From assembly GCF_014596915.1 (NCBI RefSeq), contig NZ_JACVWU010000006.1, positions 1-64,000 of the forward strand: DNA of 64,000 nt, given 5' to 3'. Shown here one piece after another: positions 9,200-16,814 of the stretch. The DNA comes from Streptomyces sp. TRM68416. GTDB taxonomy: Bacteria; Actinomycetota; Actinomycetes; Streptomycetales; Streptomycetaceae. The position numbers and the translations under genes were made by a program. Each line of letters begins with the position of its first letter. Within the stretch, counting starts at the first letter, position 1. The notes under the pieces were generated by a model. The model made no database searches. It was not told where the DNA came from and saw only the letters and a list, made by a program, of their open reading frames with translations.

Positions 9200-9560
9200 G
9201 GTCGGCCACCGTCGCACGGACGCGCTGGTAGCTGCCCTGGTAGCCGCGCGGCACGATCTCCTCCCAGGCCTTCCAGACATGGATGATGCGCTCGTCCCGG
9301 CGGTCGTCCCGGTGGGGCTTGTGGTCGGCGAACCGGTGTCCGGTCGGCCAAGGTGAACCGGACAGTTCTTCTTCCGGGGCGTGTTCTGGCTCGGGTTCGG
9401 GGGTGGCCGGGACAAGGGGCCGCTGGCAGCGGCGGTGCTGGGCTACGGTCCGCTCGGCGGCCTTGGTCGGGTGGTGCCGCAGATGCCGCCGGTCCACGAT
9501 TTGGGCGGCCTGCGGAGCGTGGGTGGAAGTGCCCTGGGCGGCACACGACTTCGGTGCCCG
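9200..9560 (-). pseudogene. Remnant of an ISL3-family transposase
   Basis: The minus strand reads HAPQAAQIVDRRHLRHHPTK then AAERTVAQHRRCQRPLVPAT. After a gap come SGSPWPTGHRFAD and WKAWEEIVPRGYQGSYQRVR. These match the DDE region and insertion domain of Streptomyces ISL3 transposases in order. In functional copies VDRFHL..NL precedes the AAERTVAQHR helix; here VDRRHLRHHP is altered. Large parts between and after the blocks are missing. Confidence 0.65.
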
Positions 9561-10077
9561 GCTGGTCGGCGGGCCCGGCCTCCAGGCTGGACGGCTCCCG
9601 GGCAGGCAGCCAATCGGCAGGGCAGCGGGGCTCGGTGTCGAACAGGTCGGTGCCGTGGTGGCGATTCCTTGGGCGTGGCGTGTTCGTCGAACGCCGACGC
9701 TCGCGGCGCGGGGATCTCGGATTCGGGAAGGGTGTTCACCCGTCGGAGCACCGTGCTGCGGCTGTCGGATGCCCCGGGAACGCGGACGATGCGGGCCCCG
9801 GACTGCCCCGCGTGGGCCGGGCCGACAGCAGCCAGGGAGGAGTTCAGTCGCTCGGCCTTCTGACCGTGCCGGCGTGTCGGGCCGGGTAGCTGCTCGAAGA
9901 GGGTACGGCGTGCGCGGACGGAGTTTTCACAGCTGAACCGGCGGGCTCTCAGCGGGAGACCAACGCAGCGGCGGGGAGCCGATGGCAGGAACCGAGAACC
10001 CGAACTGTCAGGCCAAGCGTCCTGTCCGCGGATGATTCTCGGGCGACTTCGCCTACGGATCGAACCGGGGAGGCGGC
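9561..10077. other. Non-coding stretch beside the ISL3 remnant
   Basis: No gene recognised in about 500 bp. Frames here are shadows with Arg/Pro-rich composition. It may be further eroded transposon DNA, but no motif supports that. Confidence 0.35.
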
Positions 10078-10986
10078 TCAACGCGCAGCGGCGTCGATGA
10101 CTATTGCGCGAAGTCGTGCTCGGCACTCGTCGACGAAGGCGGGGAAGGTGTGCCAGTAGTAGGAGATTCCGCTGACGCCCACCGCGACGGCCCAGGCACG
10201 GGCGCGGGCCCAGGTCGCATCGTCGAGGTTCAGGGTGTCCCGGTAGCTCTGTCGGGCTTGTGGCGGCAGGTCCCAGATGGTGGAGTGTTCGGCGTCGGGA
10301 AAGCCGACCGAGAGTCCTCCGAAGTCGATGACTGCGTGGAGTTTGCCTTCCCTGGTCAGGAGGTTGGTTGGTTTGAGGTCTCCGTGGAGCCATACGTGAG
10401 GCCCGGATGGCTCGGCCGGCGTGAGTGCAGATCGCCACAACTGTTCCAGAAGGTCAACGTCGAGTTCGGCGCCCACGGTGGTTCGGCAGTCGTCGAGACA
10501 CCTGCTGACCCATGGGTCGCACGGCCCCAAGCTGCCTCCGCGGTACCAGCTGAGGTCGTCTGCCCGAGTCGCTCCCATGAGGTCGGTGCCGTGGAGTTCT
10601 CTCACGACCGCAGCCAGGTCGGCTCCGAAGGCCGACCAGTCCTGGACGGTGTCCGGACCGGCTTCCTCACCGTCGATCCAGCGGTAGACCGACCAGACCA
10701 GAGGGAAGTCGTTGGTGGGCGTCCCGGCGTGGACGGGCTCGGGAATCGGGCATGCGAGGAAGGGGGCAAGGCGCGGAAGCCATTCCTGCTCTTTCCGCAC
10801 GGACCGCCCCTTGTCGGCGGTGCGTGGAAGTCTCACCAGCAGGTCGTCGCCCAGCCGGTACATGGTGTTGTCCGTGCCTGCGCCGGCGGGTGACAACGGC
10901 AGGTGAGCCCACTCTGGGCGCTGCGCCTTCAGCAGTGACCGGACCACCGTCTCGTCGACCGGAATCTCATCCTCGTGAAGCGCCAC
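10078..10986 (-). CDS. Aminoglycoside/choline-kinase-like phosphotransferase
   Basis: 302 residues with the APH/kinase-like fold. AGTDNTMYRLGDDLLVRLPR is the nucleotide-binding N-lobe, HGDLKPTNLL the catalytic loop and VIDFGGLSVGFPDAE the metal-binding DFG-type motif. GTG at 10986 gives the normal N-terminus (ALHEDEIPVDETVVRSLL); the frame is open further upstream but that part is not family-like. Such genes are common in Streptomyces and most are not proven resistance determinants, so the substrate is open. Confidence 0.8.
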   Translation of the reverse strand: MALHEDEIPVDETVVRSLLKAQRPEWAHLPLSPAGAGTDNTMYRLGDDLLVRLPRTADKGRSVRKEQEWLPRLAPFLACPIPEPVHAGTPTNDFPLVWSVYRWIDGEEAGPDTVQDWSAFGADLAAVVRELHGTDLMGATRADDLSWYRGGSLGPCDPWVSRCLDDCRTTVGAELDVDLLEQLWRSALTPAEPSGPHVWLHGDLKPTNLLTREGKLHAVIDFGGLSVGFPDAEHSTIWDLPPQARQSYRDTLNLDDATWARARAWAVAVGVSGISYYWHTFPAFVDECRARLRAIVIDAAAR

Positions 10987-11421
10987 GTCGGAAATCTCAC
11001 CGCAAGCGGGACAGGTACGCCAGTGACTTTTGGGGTCTGGCGCAGGTCTCGGAGAGCGATCGCGGGACGTCACCGCAGCAGCGTCGTGTTGCGGGGCAGG
11101 GCGATTCTGCGTTGACGGTGCGCTCCCGGCTCCCGGTTCCCATTCACAAGCGCGTTCGAGGCGCCCGCTTTCTGGCCGCCGTAGACTTGGCACGGCCCCA
11201 TGCGACCAGCCCGTATTCGCCTGCCTGCCTATCCGGTCCTGCCTGGGGTCGCGGGCCGCATCGCGGAGGCGTCCATCCATCACCGAGCCGGAGGTCAACC
11301 GGTCTTCATGGGCCTTGTCAACACGCTTGAACATCCGCGCGCGTTCACCGGTCCACGCTTCCTGCTGCGTACCGCTCGCCTCCTTCTTGCCCGCTGAGTA
11401 GCCCGCCCCTTCAGGAGAACA
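10987..11421. other. Divergent intergenic region
   Basis: About 430 bp between the phosphotransferase and the squalene/phytoene-synthase gene, which point away from each other. It must hold both promoters. No inverted repeat, hairpin or small gene was convincing. aggag at 11413-11417 is the ribosome-binding site of the rightward gene. Confidence 0.4.
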
Positions 11422-12348
11422 GTGACCAGATGGTCCGCAGCCCTCACTCACGCCGGTATCCGCAGCCCGCAACTTCGTGAGGACTACGACGCTCAGCGCC
11501 GGCTCGTCAGGCGGTTCGATCGTCACGCCTACCTCGCCGCGCGGCTACTGCTCCCCTCGCGCTTTCACCCGCTGGTCGTTGCCGCCGTCGCTTTCATGCA
11601 TCACACGGACGAGCTGATCGACTCCGGGGACGTGAACACCCGCCAGGAGACCCTTCGTTCCTGGAGCCACCAGGTGACGGAGGCCCTGCATCAGGGCTCC
11701 GACAAATCCGTGCTCAGGGCCCTGGCCGATACCGTGCGACGCAGTCAGCACATGGCCGACCGGGTGCGGGATTTCCTCGACGGAGCGACAGTCGAGGCAG
11801 CCTGGACCGGATTTCGTACGGAGGACGACTTCCAGGCCTATGTGCGGAGGTACTCCCTGCCCGCTTTGATGCTCACAGCCTCACTCTTCGCCCCGCCTCC
11901 CGGGTCCGGCCGGGACGCACCCTTTCACCAGGGCTGTCTGAAACTGATCGAGGCCTGGCAGCGCATCGATCACCTCGCGGACCTGCGTGAGGACGCCGAG
12001 AACGACAAGATCGGCATCCCGCTTCTCTCCCTCGCCGAGTACGGGTTGAAACCGGAGGACCTCCGGAGGCGACCGTCCGCTGATCCGGCGGTCAGCCTGC
12101 TGGTCAGGGCCCAAGCCGATCTCGCCGGCCATGCGCTCGGTGAGTGCCGGACACTCCCGGACCTGGTCGAAGACGAGTTCCGGCCGTTCGTAAGGACTCT
12201 TATCTCCATGCAGGAGCTGCGCCTGGAGGCGCTGCGGCGCGCGGGCGGCGCCGTACTCGAAGAAGACGAAGTGCGACCGTCTGCTGTGGCCGCTGTCCGG
12301 GTTCTGGCTCGCCAAACTGCCGTGGCTTGGCGGATGCGTCGGCGCTGA
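11422..12348 (+). CDS. Squalene/phytoene-synthase-family protein
   Basis: 308 residues of the head-to-head prenyl synthase fold. The first Asp-rich region is HHTDELIDSGD (about residue 59) and the second is DHLADLREDAENDKIGIPLL (about residue 185), where the family binds prenyl diphosphate through Mg2+. YDAQRRLVRRFDRHAYLAAR resembles the N-terminal start of the family. aggag precedes the GTG. No desaturase, cyclase or other isoprenoid gene is nearby, so it is an orphan. It could make squalene/phytoene-like C30/C40 products or have another role. Confidence 0.75.
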   Translation: MTRWSAALTHAGIRSPQLREDYDAQRRLVRRFDRHAYLAARLLLPSRFHPLVVAAVAFMHHTDELIDSGDVNTRQETLRSWSHQVTEALHQGSDKSVLRALADTVRRSQHMADRVRDFLDGATVEAAWTGFRTEDDFQAYVRRYSLPALMLTASLFAPPPGSGRDAPFHQGCLKLIEAWQRIDHLADLREDAENDKIGIPLLSLAEYGLKPEDLRRRPSADPAVSLLVRAQADLAGHALGECRTLPDLVEDEFRPFVRTLISMQELRLEALRRAGGAVLEEDEVRPSAVAAVRVLARQTAVAWRMRRR

Positions 12349-12457
12349 GCGCGGCCTTCCGTTCAACGCGGGGCCGTCCCGGACGAACGGAAGTTGGTGA
12401 GCCAGTGTGGACGGTCGCGCAATTCGGCTCTGTCGGCGGTCTCGCGCGTTCGGCGGA

Positions 12458-13219
12458 TCAGTAGCGGTGGCCGGGCCAGTGCGGGTCCTCCCAGCGGTCG
12501 GGACCGGTGACCCCGAGCAGCCGTATCCGGTGCAGCAGTTCTTCGGATACGCCGATGGCTCGTAGCCGTGTCGGAGCATGGCGAACGAGCCAGAGTGTCA
12601 GCTCGGCGCGCATCTCTTCCTCATTCTCCCAAACGCTCCAGGGCAGTTGGTCACCGAGCAGGTCGTATTCCCATTCTGTCGCCGCTTCGGCCAGGTGCTG
12701 GTCGGCCGCGGGTCCGGTCAGTGCCTCCCAGGTGTGGAGCCACGGGCTCAGCGTGCCAGATGCCTCGGCGCACAGGATGAGGACCTGGTAAGCGGGTACG
12801 GCGGGATCCGGCTCGGTGAGCGTGTGCGCCCACCAGGCGTGCAGGAACTCCTCGACTGCCGCGGCCTGTTCAGCAGGCCACTGCTGCCAGTGGCCGAGTG
12901 CGAACGAGCGCCCGACTCTTTCCATGCCGAAGAGGGGCTCGATGAGCCCGTGGACGAGGGCCGTGGCGAACTGGGGCAGAATCCTGCGGAGAACGGACGC
13001 GTGGTCGCTCCAGTCGATGGCCTCCCATGTGCGCCGCAGGAGGTCGGGGTCCAGCTCTGTGTCCGCCACCTTGAGCTGGGCAAGATCTTCCGCGCTGCCC
13101 CAGTGGCAGTCGCAGTTGTGCTCGTCGGGGTGGGCGGTCATCCCCCGGAAGGTGACTGACAGGTCATCCAGTGCGCCGTCGAGGCGAAGTCGGGCACGGG
13201 ATCGGTCGAGTTTCGTCAT
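12458..13219 (-). CDS. Hypothetical protein, 253 residues
   Basis: Not recognised. It is a soluble, acidic, Trp-rich protein (for example WQQWPAEQAAAVEEFLHAWW). CDCHWG near residue 37 could bind metal but is too short to call. The C-terminal half looks helical. It is convergent with the prenyl-synthase gene and divergent from the DJ-1 gene. Composition and length support a real gene. Confidence 0.6.
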   Translation of the reverse strand: MTKLDRSRARLRLDGALDDLSVTFRGMTAHPDEHNCDCHWGSAEDLAQLKVADTELDPDLLRRTWEAIDWSDHASVLRRILPQFATALVHGLIEPLFGMERVGRSFALGHWQQWPAEQAAAVEEFLHAWWAHTLTEPDPAVPAYQVLILCAEASGTLSPWLHTWEALTGPAADQHLAEAATEWEYDLLGDQLPWSVWENEEEMRAELTLWLVRHAPTRLRAIGVSEELLHRIRLLGVTGPDRWEDPHWPGHRY

Positions 13220-13462
13220 GGACGTACGCCTTCGAGGACTCCGGGAGTTGGCACCGCCCGAAGATCGCTAACTTACCTGGTCGGGCCCCAGCGCGCCAAC
13301 AGAATGACACGGGCTGTGAACGATGCGTCCGCGGAGGGGGTGAGGTTGGCCCGGCCGAAGCCCATGCGCTTGGGGGCTCAGCTCTGGTCACGCCTCCCTC
13401 GACCTGGCCAGAGTTCCGAAAAAACGCGGTCCATCCATGATCGGGTCTGCTTGGATCGCGGT

Positions 13463-14065
13463 ATGAGCAACGGCGACGTGCGGCAGATCGGGATCCTGTT
13501 GTTCCCGGACGTGGAGGAGTTGGACGCGGTCGGTCCCTGGGAGGTCCTGTCGTACTGGACGCGGGTCTTCCCTGACGACGGATGGGCGGTGTTCTGCTTC
13601 TCCGCCGACGGCAAGCCCGTCACCTGTGCGAAAGGACTCACGGTCGGATCGCACTACTCCATGGACGACATGCCCGCGCTGGACGTCCTGCTGTATCCCG
13701 GCGGTCGGGGAACCCGGCCTCGGCTGGCCGACAGTCAGCATCTGGAGTGGGTGCGCCGTCAGCGCCGGTCGGTTCCGCTGATGACGAGCGTGTGTACCGG
13801 TTCGCTGGTCTTCGCCGCGGCAGGCCTGCTGGCCGGGCGTCCGGCCACCACCCATTGGGGCGCGTTGGAACGGCTCAAGGAACTCGACCCGACCATCGAT
13901 GTGCGGGCCGACGAGCGGTTCGTCGATGACGGTGACATGGTCACCTCCGCCGGGGTCTCGGCCGGCATCGACATGGCCCTCCACCTTGTCGCCCGGCTGT
14001 CATCTCCGGAACGCGCGCGTCAGGTGCGCCGCGGCATTCAGTACGATCCGCAGCCACCGGTGTGA
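13463..14065 (+). CDS. DJ-1/PfpI-family protein, isonitrile-hydratase-like
   Basis: 200 residues. The DJ-1/PfpI core starts IGILLFPDVEELDAVGPWEV. The nucleophile elbow is SVCTGSLVFAAAGLLAGR with the catalytic Cys, followed by THWG. The C-terminal VTSAGVSAGIDMALHLVARL is typical of the isonitrile hydratase/ThiJ subgroup. ATG at 13463 matches this start; the frame is open further upstream without family features. No AraC domain is attached, unlike GlxA regulators. Substrate unproven. Confidence 0.8.
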   Translation: MSNGDVRQIGILLFPDVEELDAVGPWEVLSYWTRVFPDDGWAVFCFSADGKPVTCAKGLTVGSHYSMDDMPALDVLLYPGGRGTRPRLADSQHLEWVRRQRRSVPLMTSVCTGSLVFAAAGLLAGRPATTHWGALERLKELDPTIDVRADERFVDDGDMVTSAGVSAGIDMALHLVARLSSPERARQVRRGIQYDPQPPV

Positions 14066-14596
14066 CCTGGCCGCTTCGGCGACGATCAGTCGGGCAGGCC
14101 GCGCTCGCTGAGCCGTCCTTGCCGGCCGCGGCCTCGGCCGGAGCGCGGGGTGTTACCTGCCTCTGACCGCGGAGGGTTTCGGTCCGGCGTCGTAGGTCGG
14201 CGTGGACGTGGAGATGTCGGGACAGGCGTCGGTGGTGCGGGCGGGCGTGCAGTCGGCGGGCCGGGCCTCCAGGACGGTGATCTCCAGGCGCATGCCGCGG
14301 ATCTCGGCGTTTCGTTGTTCGAGCCGGACGTTGGCCTTGCTCATCGGCTCGACAGTCCTGTGGGGGGCGGCGACCGGGAACACCGTTGCCGGGGACCGCG
14401 TTCGACGAAGCGACCGGGAATGTCCCACGGCGCCGGGGCCGGGTGACCGGCCTGTCCGGCACGTGGGTCATGGGGTGGGTCAAGTGCGGTTCGTCGGACG
14501 ATGGGCACATGGATCGCCGGTCCGGTGCCTCCGCCGTCCGCCCTCCGGCACCGCGACGGGCATCATGTGTCGGACCGAGTCGGCAGGAGGAGCAGC
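14066..14596. other. Intergenic stretch with a hairpin
   Basis: About 530 bp with no firm gene. A minus-strand frame at 14153-14428 contains a coiled-coil-like MSKANVRLEQRNAEIRGMRL, which resembles a helix beside a transposase or recombinase, but there is no supporting motif or start. A GC hairpin follows the DJ-1 gene. aggagg before 14597 is the ribosome-binding site of the next gene. Confidence 0.35.
14122..14141 (+). terminator. Hairpin downstream of the DJ-1 gene
   Basis: ccggccg (14122-14128) and cggccgg (14135-14141) form a 7-bp GC stem with a 6-nt loop, 57 bp after the stop of the DJ-1/PfpI gene. There is no U-tract, as is usual in high-GC actinobacteria. Confidence 0.4.
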
Positions 14597-15889
14597 GTGA
14601 GCCATACCAGCGACACCCGATCCGTGGACGGTGCAGCGCAGAAGGGCCGGGAGAGCCCACTGCACCGGCTGGTGCGCTACATCCCCCTGGTCGCGCCCGT
14701 CCTGCTGTGGGGCGTGCCCTGCTGGGTGCTGTTGCACTCCGGGCAGCACTGGCCGCTGCCCGTCACGTTGGCCGGCACCGCCCTGTTCGTCCTCGGTCTG
14801 ATCGGTATGCCGCTCGCGATGGTGCGTGGTCATGGTCGGCGGCAGCAGGACGGGGCGGCGATCGCCGGCGCCACCCTGCTGGGGAGCAGCTGGGTCCTGT
14901 TCACCTGGTCCGTTCTGCTCGGCGTGCTGCTGCGGCCGGCCCTGGGCGTGGCCGGTGTCGGGGACGGCCAGGACCGGGCCCGCATCGTGACCTGGGCCGT
15001 TCTCGGCGTGACCGCCGTGCTGCTCGCCTGGGGGTACGTCGAGGCCCGTCGCGTGCCACGCGTACGTGAACTGGACGTGCGGCTCCCGCGCCTGGGAGCC
15101 GGGCTCGACGGCACCCGTGTCGTCCTCATCACCGACACGCACTACGGGCCCCTCGACCGCGTCCGCTGGTCGGCACGGGTCTGTGAGGTGGTGAACACCC
15201 TGGAAGCCGATCTCGTCTGCCACGCCGGCGACATCGCGGACGGTACCGCCGAGCGCCGTCGTGACCAGGCCGCCCCGCTGGGCACCGTGCGGGCCGGCCG
15301 GGCCCGGGTCTACGTCACCGGCAACCACGAGTACTACAGCGAGGCCCAGGGTTGGGTGGACCTGATGGACGAGCTGGGCTGGGAACCGCTGCGCAACCGC
15401 CATCTGCTGCTCGAACGCGGTGGCGACACCCTCGTGGTCGCCGGCGTGGACGACGTCACGGCCGAATCCTCCGGGCTGGCGGGCCACCGCGCGCATCTCG
15501 CCGGGGCCCTGGACGGTGCCGACCCCGATCTCCCCGTGCTGCTCCTGGCTCACCAGCCCAAGTTCGTCGACCGGGCGGCCGCCGCCGGCATCGACCTGCA
15601 ACTCTCCGGCCACACCCACGGCGGCCAGATCTGGCCCTTCCACCACCTGGTCCGCATCGACCAGCCCGTCGTCGCCGGCCTCAGCCACCACGGCGCCCGG
15701 ACCCTGCTCTACACCAGTCGCGGCACCGGCTTCTGGGGCCCGCCCTTCCGCATCTTCGCGCCCAGCGAGATCACCCTGCTCGTGCTCCGCTCGCCCCAGC
15801 AGCCTGCGGCTTCCGCAGACCGGGCACAGGAGCGTTCGCTCCGCGCGGTCCACGAACCAGGGGGCGCGTCCTCGCACGGTGAGGTCTGA
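14597..15889 (+). CDS. Membrane-anchored metallophosphoesterase
   Basis: 430 residues. The N-terminal third has about four membrane segments (for example YIPLVAPVLLWGVPCWVLL). The rest is a calcineurin-like phosphoesterase of the YkuE type: ITDTHYG, HAGDIAD, VTGNHEYY and LSGHTHGGQIWPF give the two-metal site. aggagg lies 5 bp before the GTG at 14597. The domain probably faces the outside and hydrolyses a phosphoester; the natural substrate is unknown. Confidence 0.88.
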   Translation: MSHTSDTRSVDGAAQKGRESPLHRLVRYIPLVAPVLLWGVPCWVLLHSGQHWPLPVTLAGTALFVLGLIGMPLAMVRGHGRRQQDGAAIAGATLLGSSWVLFTWSVLLGVLLRPALGVAGVGDGQDRARIVTWAVLGVTAVLLAWGYVEARRVPRVRELDVRLPRLGAGLDGTRVVLITDTHYGPLDRVRWSARVCEVVNTLEADLVCHAGDIADGTAERRRDQAAPLGTVRAGRARVYVTGNHEYYSEAQGWVDLMDELGWEPLRNRHLLLERGGDTLVVAGVDDVTAESSGLAGHRAHLAGALDGADPDLPVLLLAHQPKFVDRAAAAGIDLQLSGHTHGGQIWPFHHLVRIDQPVVAGLSHHGARTLLYTSRGTGFWGPPFRIFAPSEITLLVLRSPQQPAASADRAQERSLRAVHEPGGASSHGEV

Positions 15890-15927
15890 CCTTGAACATG
15901 ATCGTTACGAAGCCTGGAGGGCAGGGC

Positions 15928-16572
15928 ATGGCCATCAACCGGCCCGGACAGCCCGGTGACTTGCCGTCGCCGCGGGTGCTGTGGGCGCGCTGGGCGCTCA
16001 TCGGCGTCCTGGAGGCCACCACGGCCGGGGAGCGGAAGGGCCGCCACCGCACGGGCACCTGGGTGGACGGCGAAGGTCTCCGTCTGGACGATTCCGGCTG
16101 CACGTGGTGGGGTTTCGAGCAGCGCGGCGAAGGCCGGTACGTGCTCTACGGCGAGGACGAGTCGAGCGGCGTCAAATGGCACCGGCCCCCGGTCGACATG
16201 CTCGCCGGCGCTCCCGACTGGCTCCCCCACGAGCGGTTGAGGGACCTGCTGAACGGCTGGGAGCTGGGCTGTGTCTACTGGTTCGAGAACGGTGCCTGGG
16301 CGCGTGCTCCGTATCCGGAAACCCTGGGCGACGACGGGCTCGACTGTGGTGTGGGCCGCTTCGTCGACAGGAAGGAGGTGCTCATGACGATCGCCGACGA
16401 GGACCACGGAGGCATGTCGGCCGTCGACGCCGAGACGTTGCTGGACCACGCCGAGGGCTACCGGCTGACACCTGACCTCCTGATGTCCTTGGTCACCGTG
16501 CCCGAGTGGCGGGAGCCGGAGCGGCCCGCCATGGCCAGGGCACTGGAGCGCGCGGGCCTGAACCGGGCGTAG
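15928..16572 (+). CDS. Hypothetical protein, 214 residues
   Basis: Not recognised. It is soluble and Trp/Glu-rich, with blocks such as RHRTGTWVDGEGLRLDDSGC then TWWGFEQ. ATG at 15928 has ggaggg seven bases upstream; the frame extends a little further to 15892. It lies 38 bp after the metallophosphoesterase on the same strand and may be cotranscribed. A strong hairpin (16743-16777) ends the unit. Confidence 0.6.
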   Translation: MAINRPGQPGDLPSPRVLWARWALIGVLEATTAGERKGRHRTGTWVDGEGLRLDDSGCTWWGFEQRGEGRYVLYGEDESSGVKWHRPPVDMLAGAPDWLPHERLRDLLNGWELGCVYWFENGAWARAPYPETLGDDGLDCGVGRFVDRKEVLMTIADEDHGGMSAVDAETLLDHAEGYRLTPDLLMSLVTVPEWREPERPAMARALERAGLNRA

Positions 16573-16742
16573 AGGGCGACGGACTGCTCCTTGTACTGGA
16601 GGGGTTCCCCGGTGGGGGGAGGTCGCCGTCGAGGTGGATGCCGGCAAGGGCAGGCGGGCGGCCCGGGTTTGGGAGCGGCATCGGTACGAGACACTCCCGA
16701 CCGTTCCGCCGTGTTCCGCGCACGGTTCCCGGGGCAGGCCCG

Positions 16743-16777
16743 CGCGGGCCTCACGGTCGTGAACCGTGAGGCCCGCG
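16743..16777. terminator. Bidirectional terminator hairpin
   Basis: A perfect 15-bp stem: 16743-16757 pairs with 16763-16777 around the loop cgtga. It sits between two converging genes, 170 bp after the rightward one and 38 bp after the leftward sugar dehydrogenase, so it can serve both. Confidence 0.85.
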
Positions 16778-16814
16778 GAAGCGGGGTGCCCCGTCCGGGG
16801 GTTGTCGACTTCGG

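Noticed and set aside
13304..13462. Extended N-terminus for the DJ-1/PfpI protein
   Set aside because: The open frame continues upstream but has no family similarity. ATG at 13463 begins the normal domain directly.
14153..14428. A 91-codon minus-strand frame with a coiled-coil-like segment
   Set aside because: The coiled-coil hint is short and no start, ribosome-binding site or known family supports it. It remains only a weak relic candidate.
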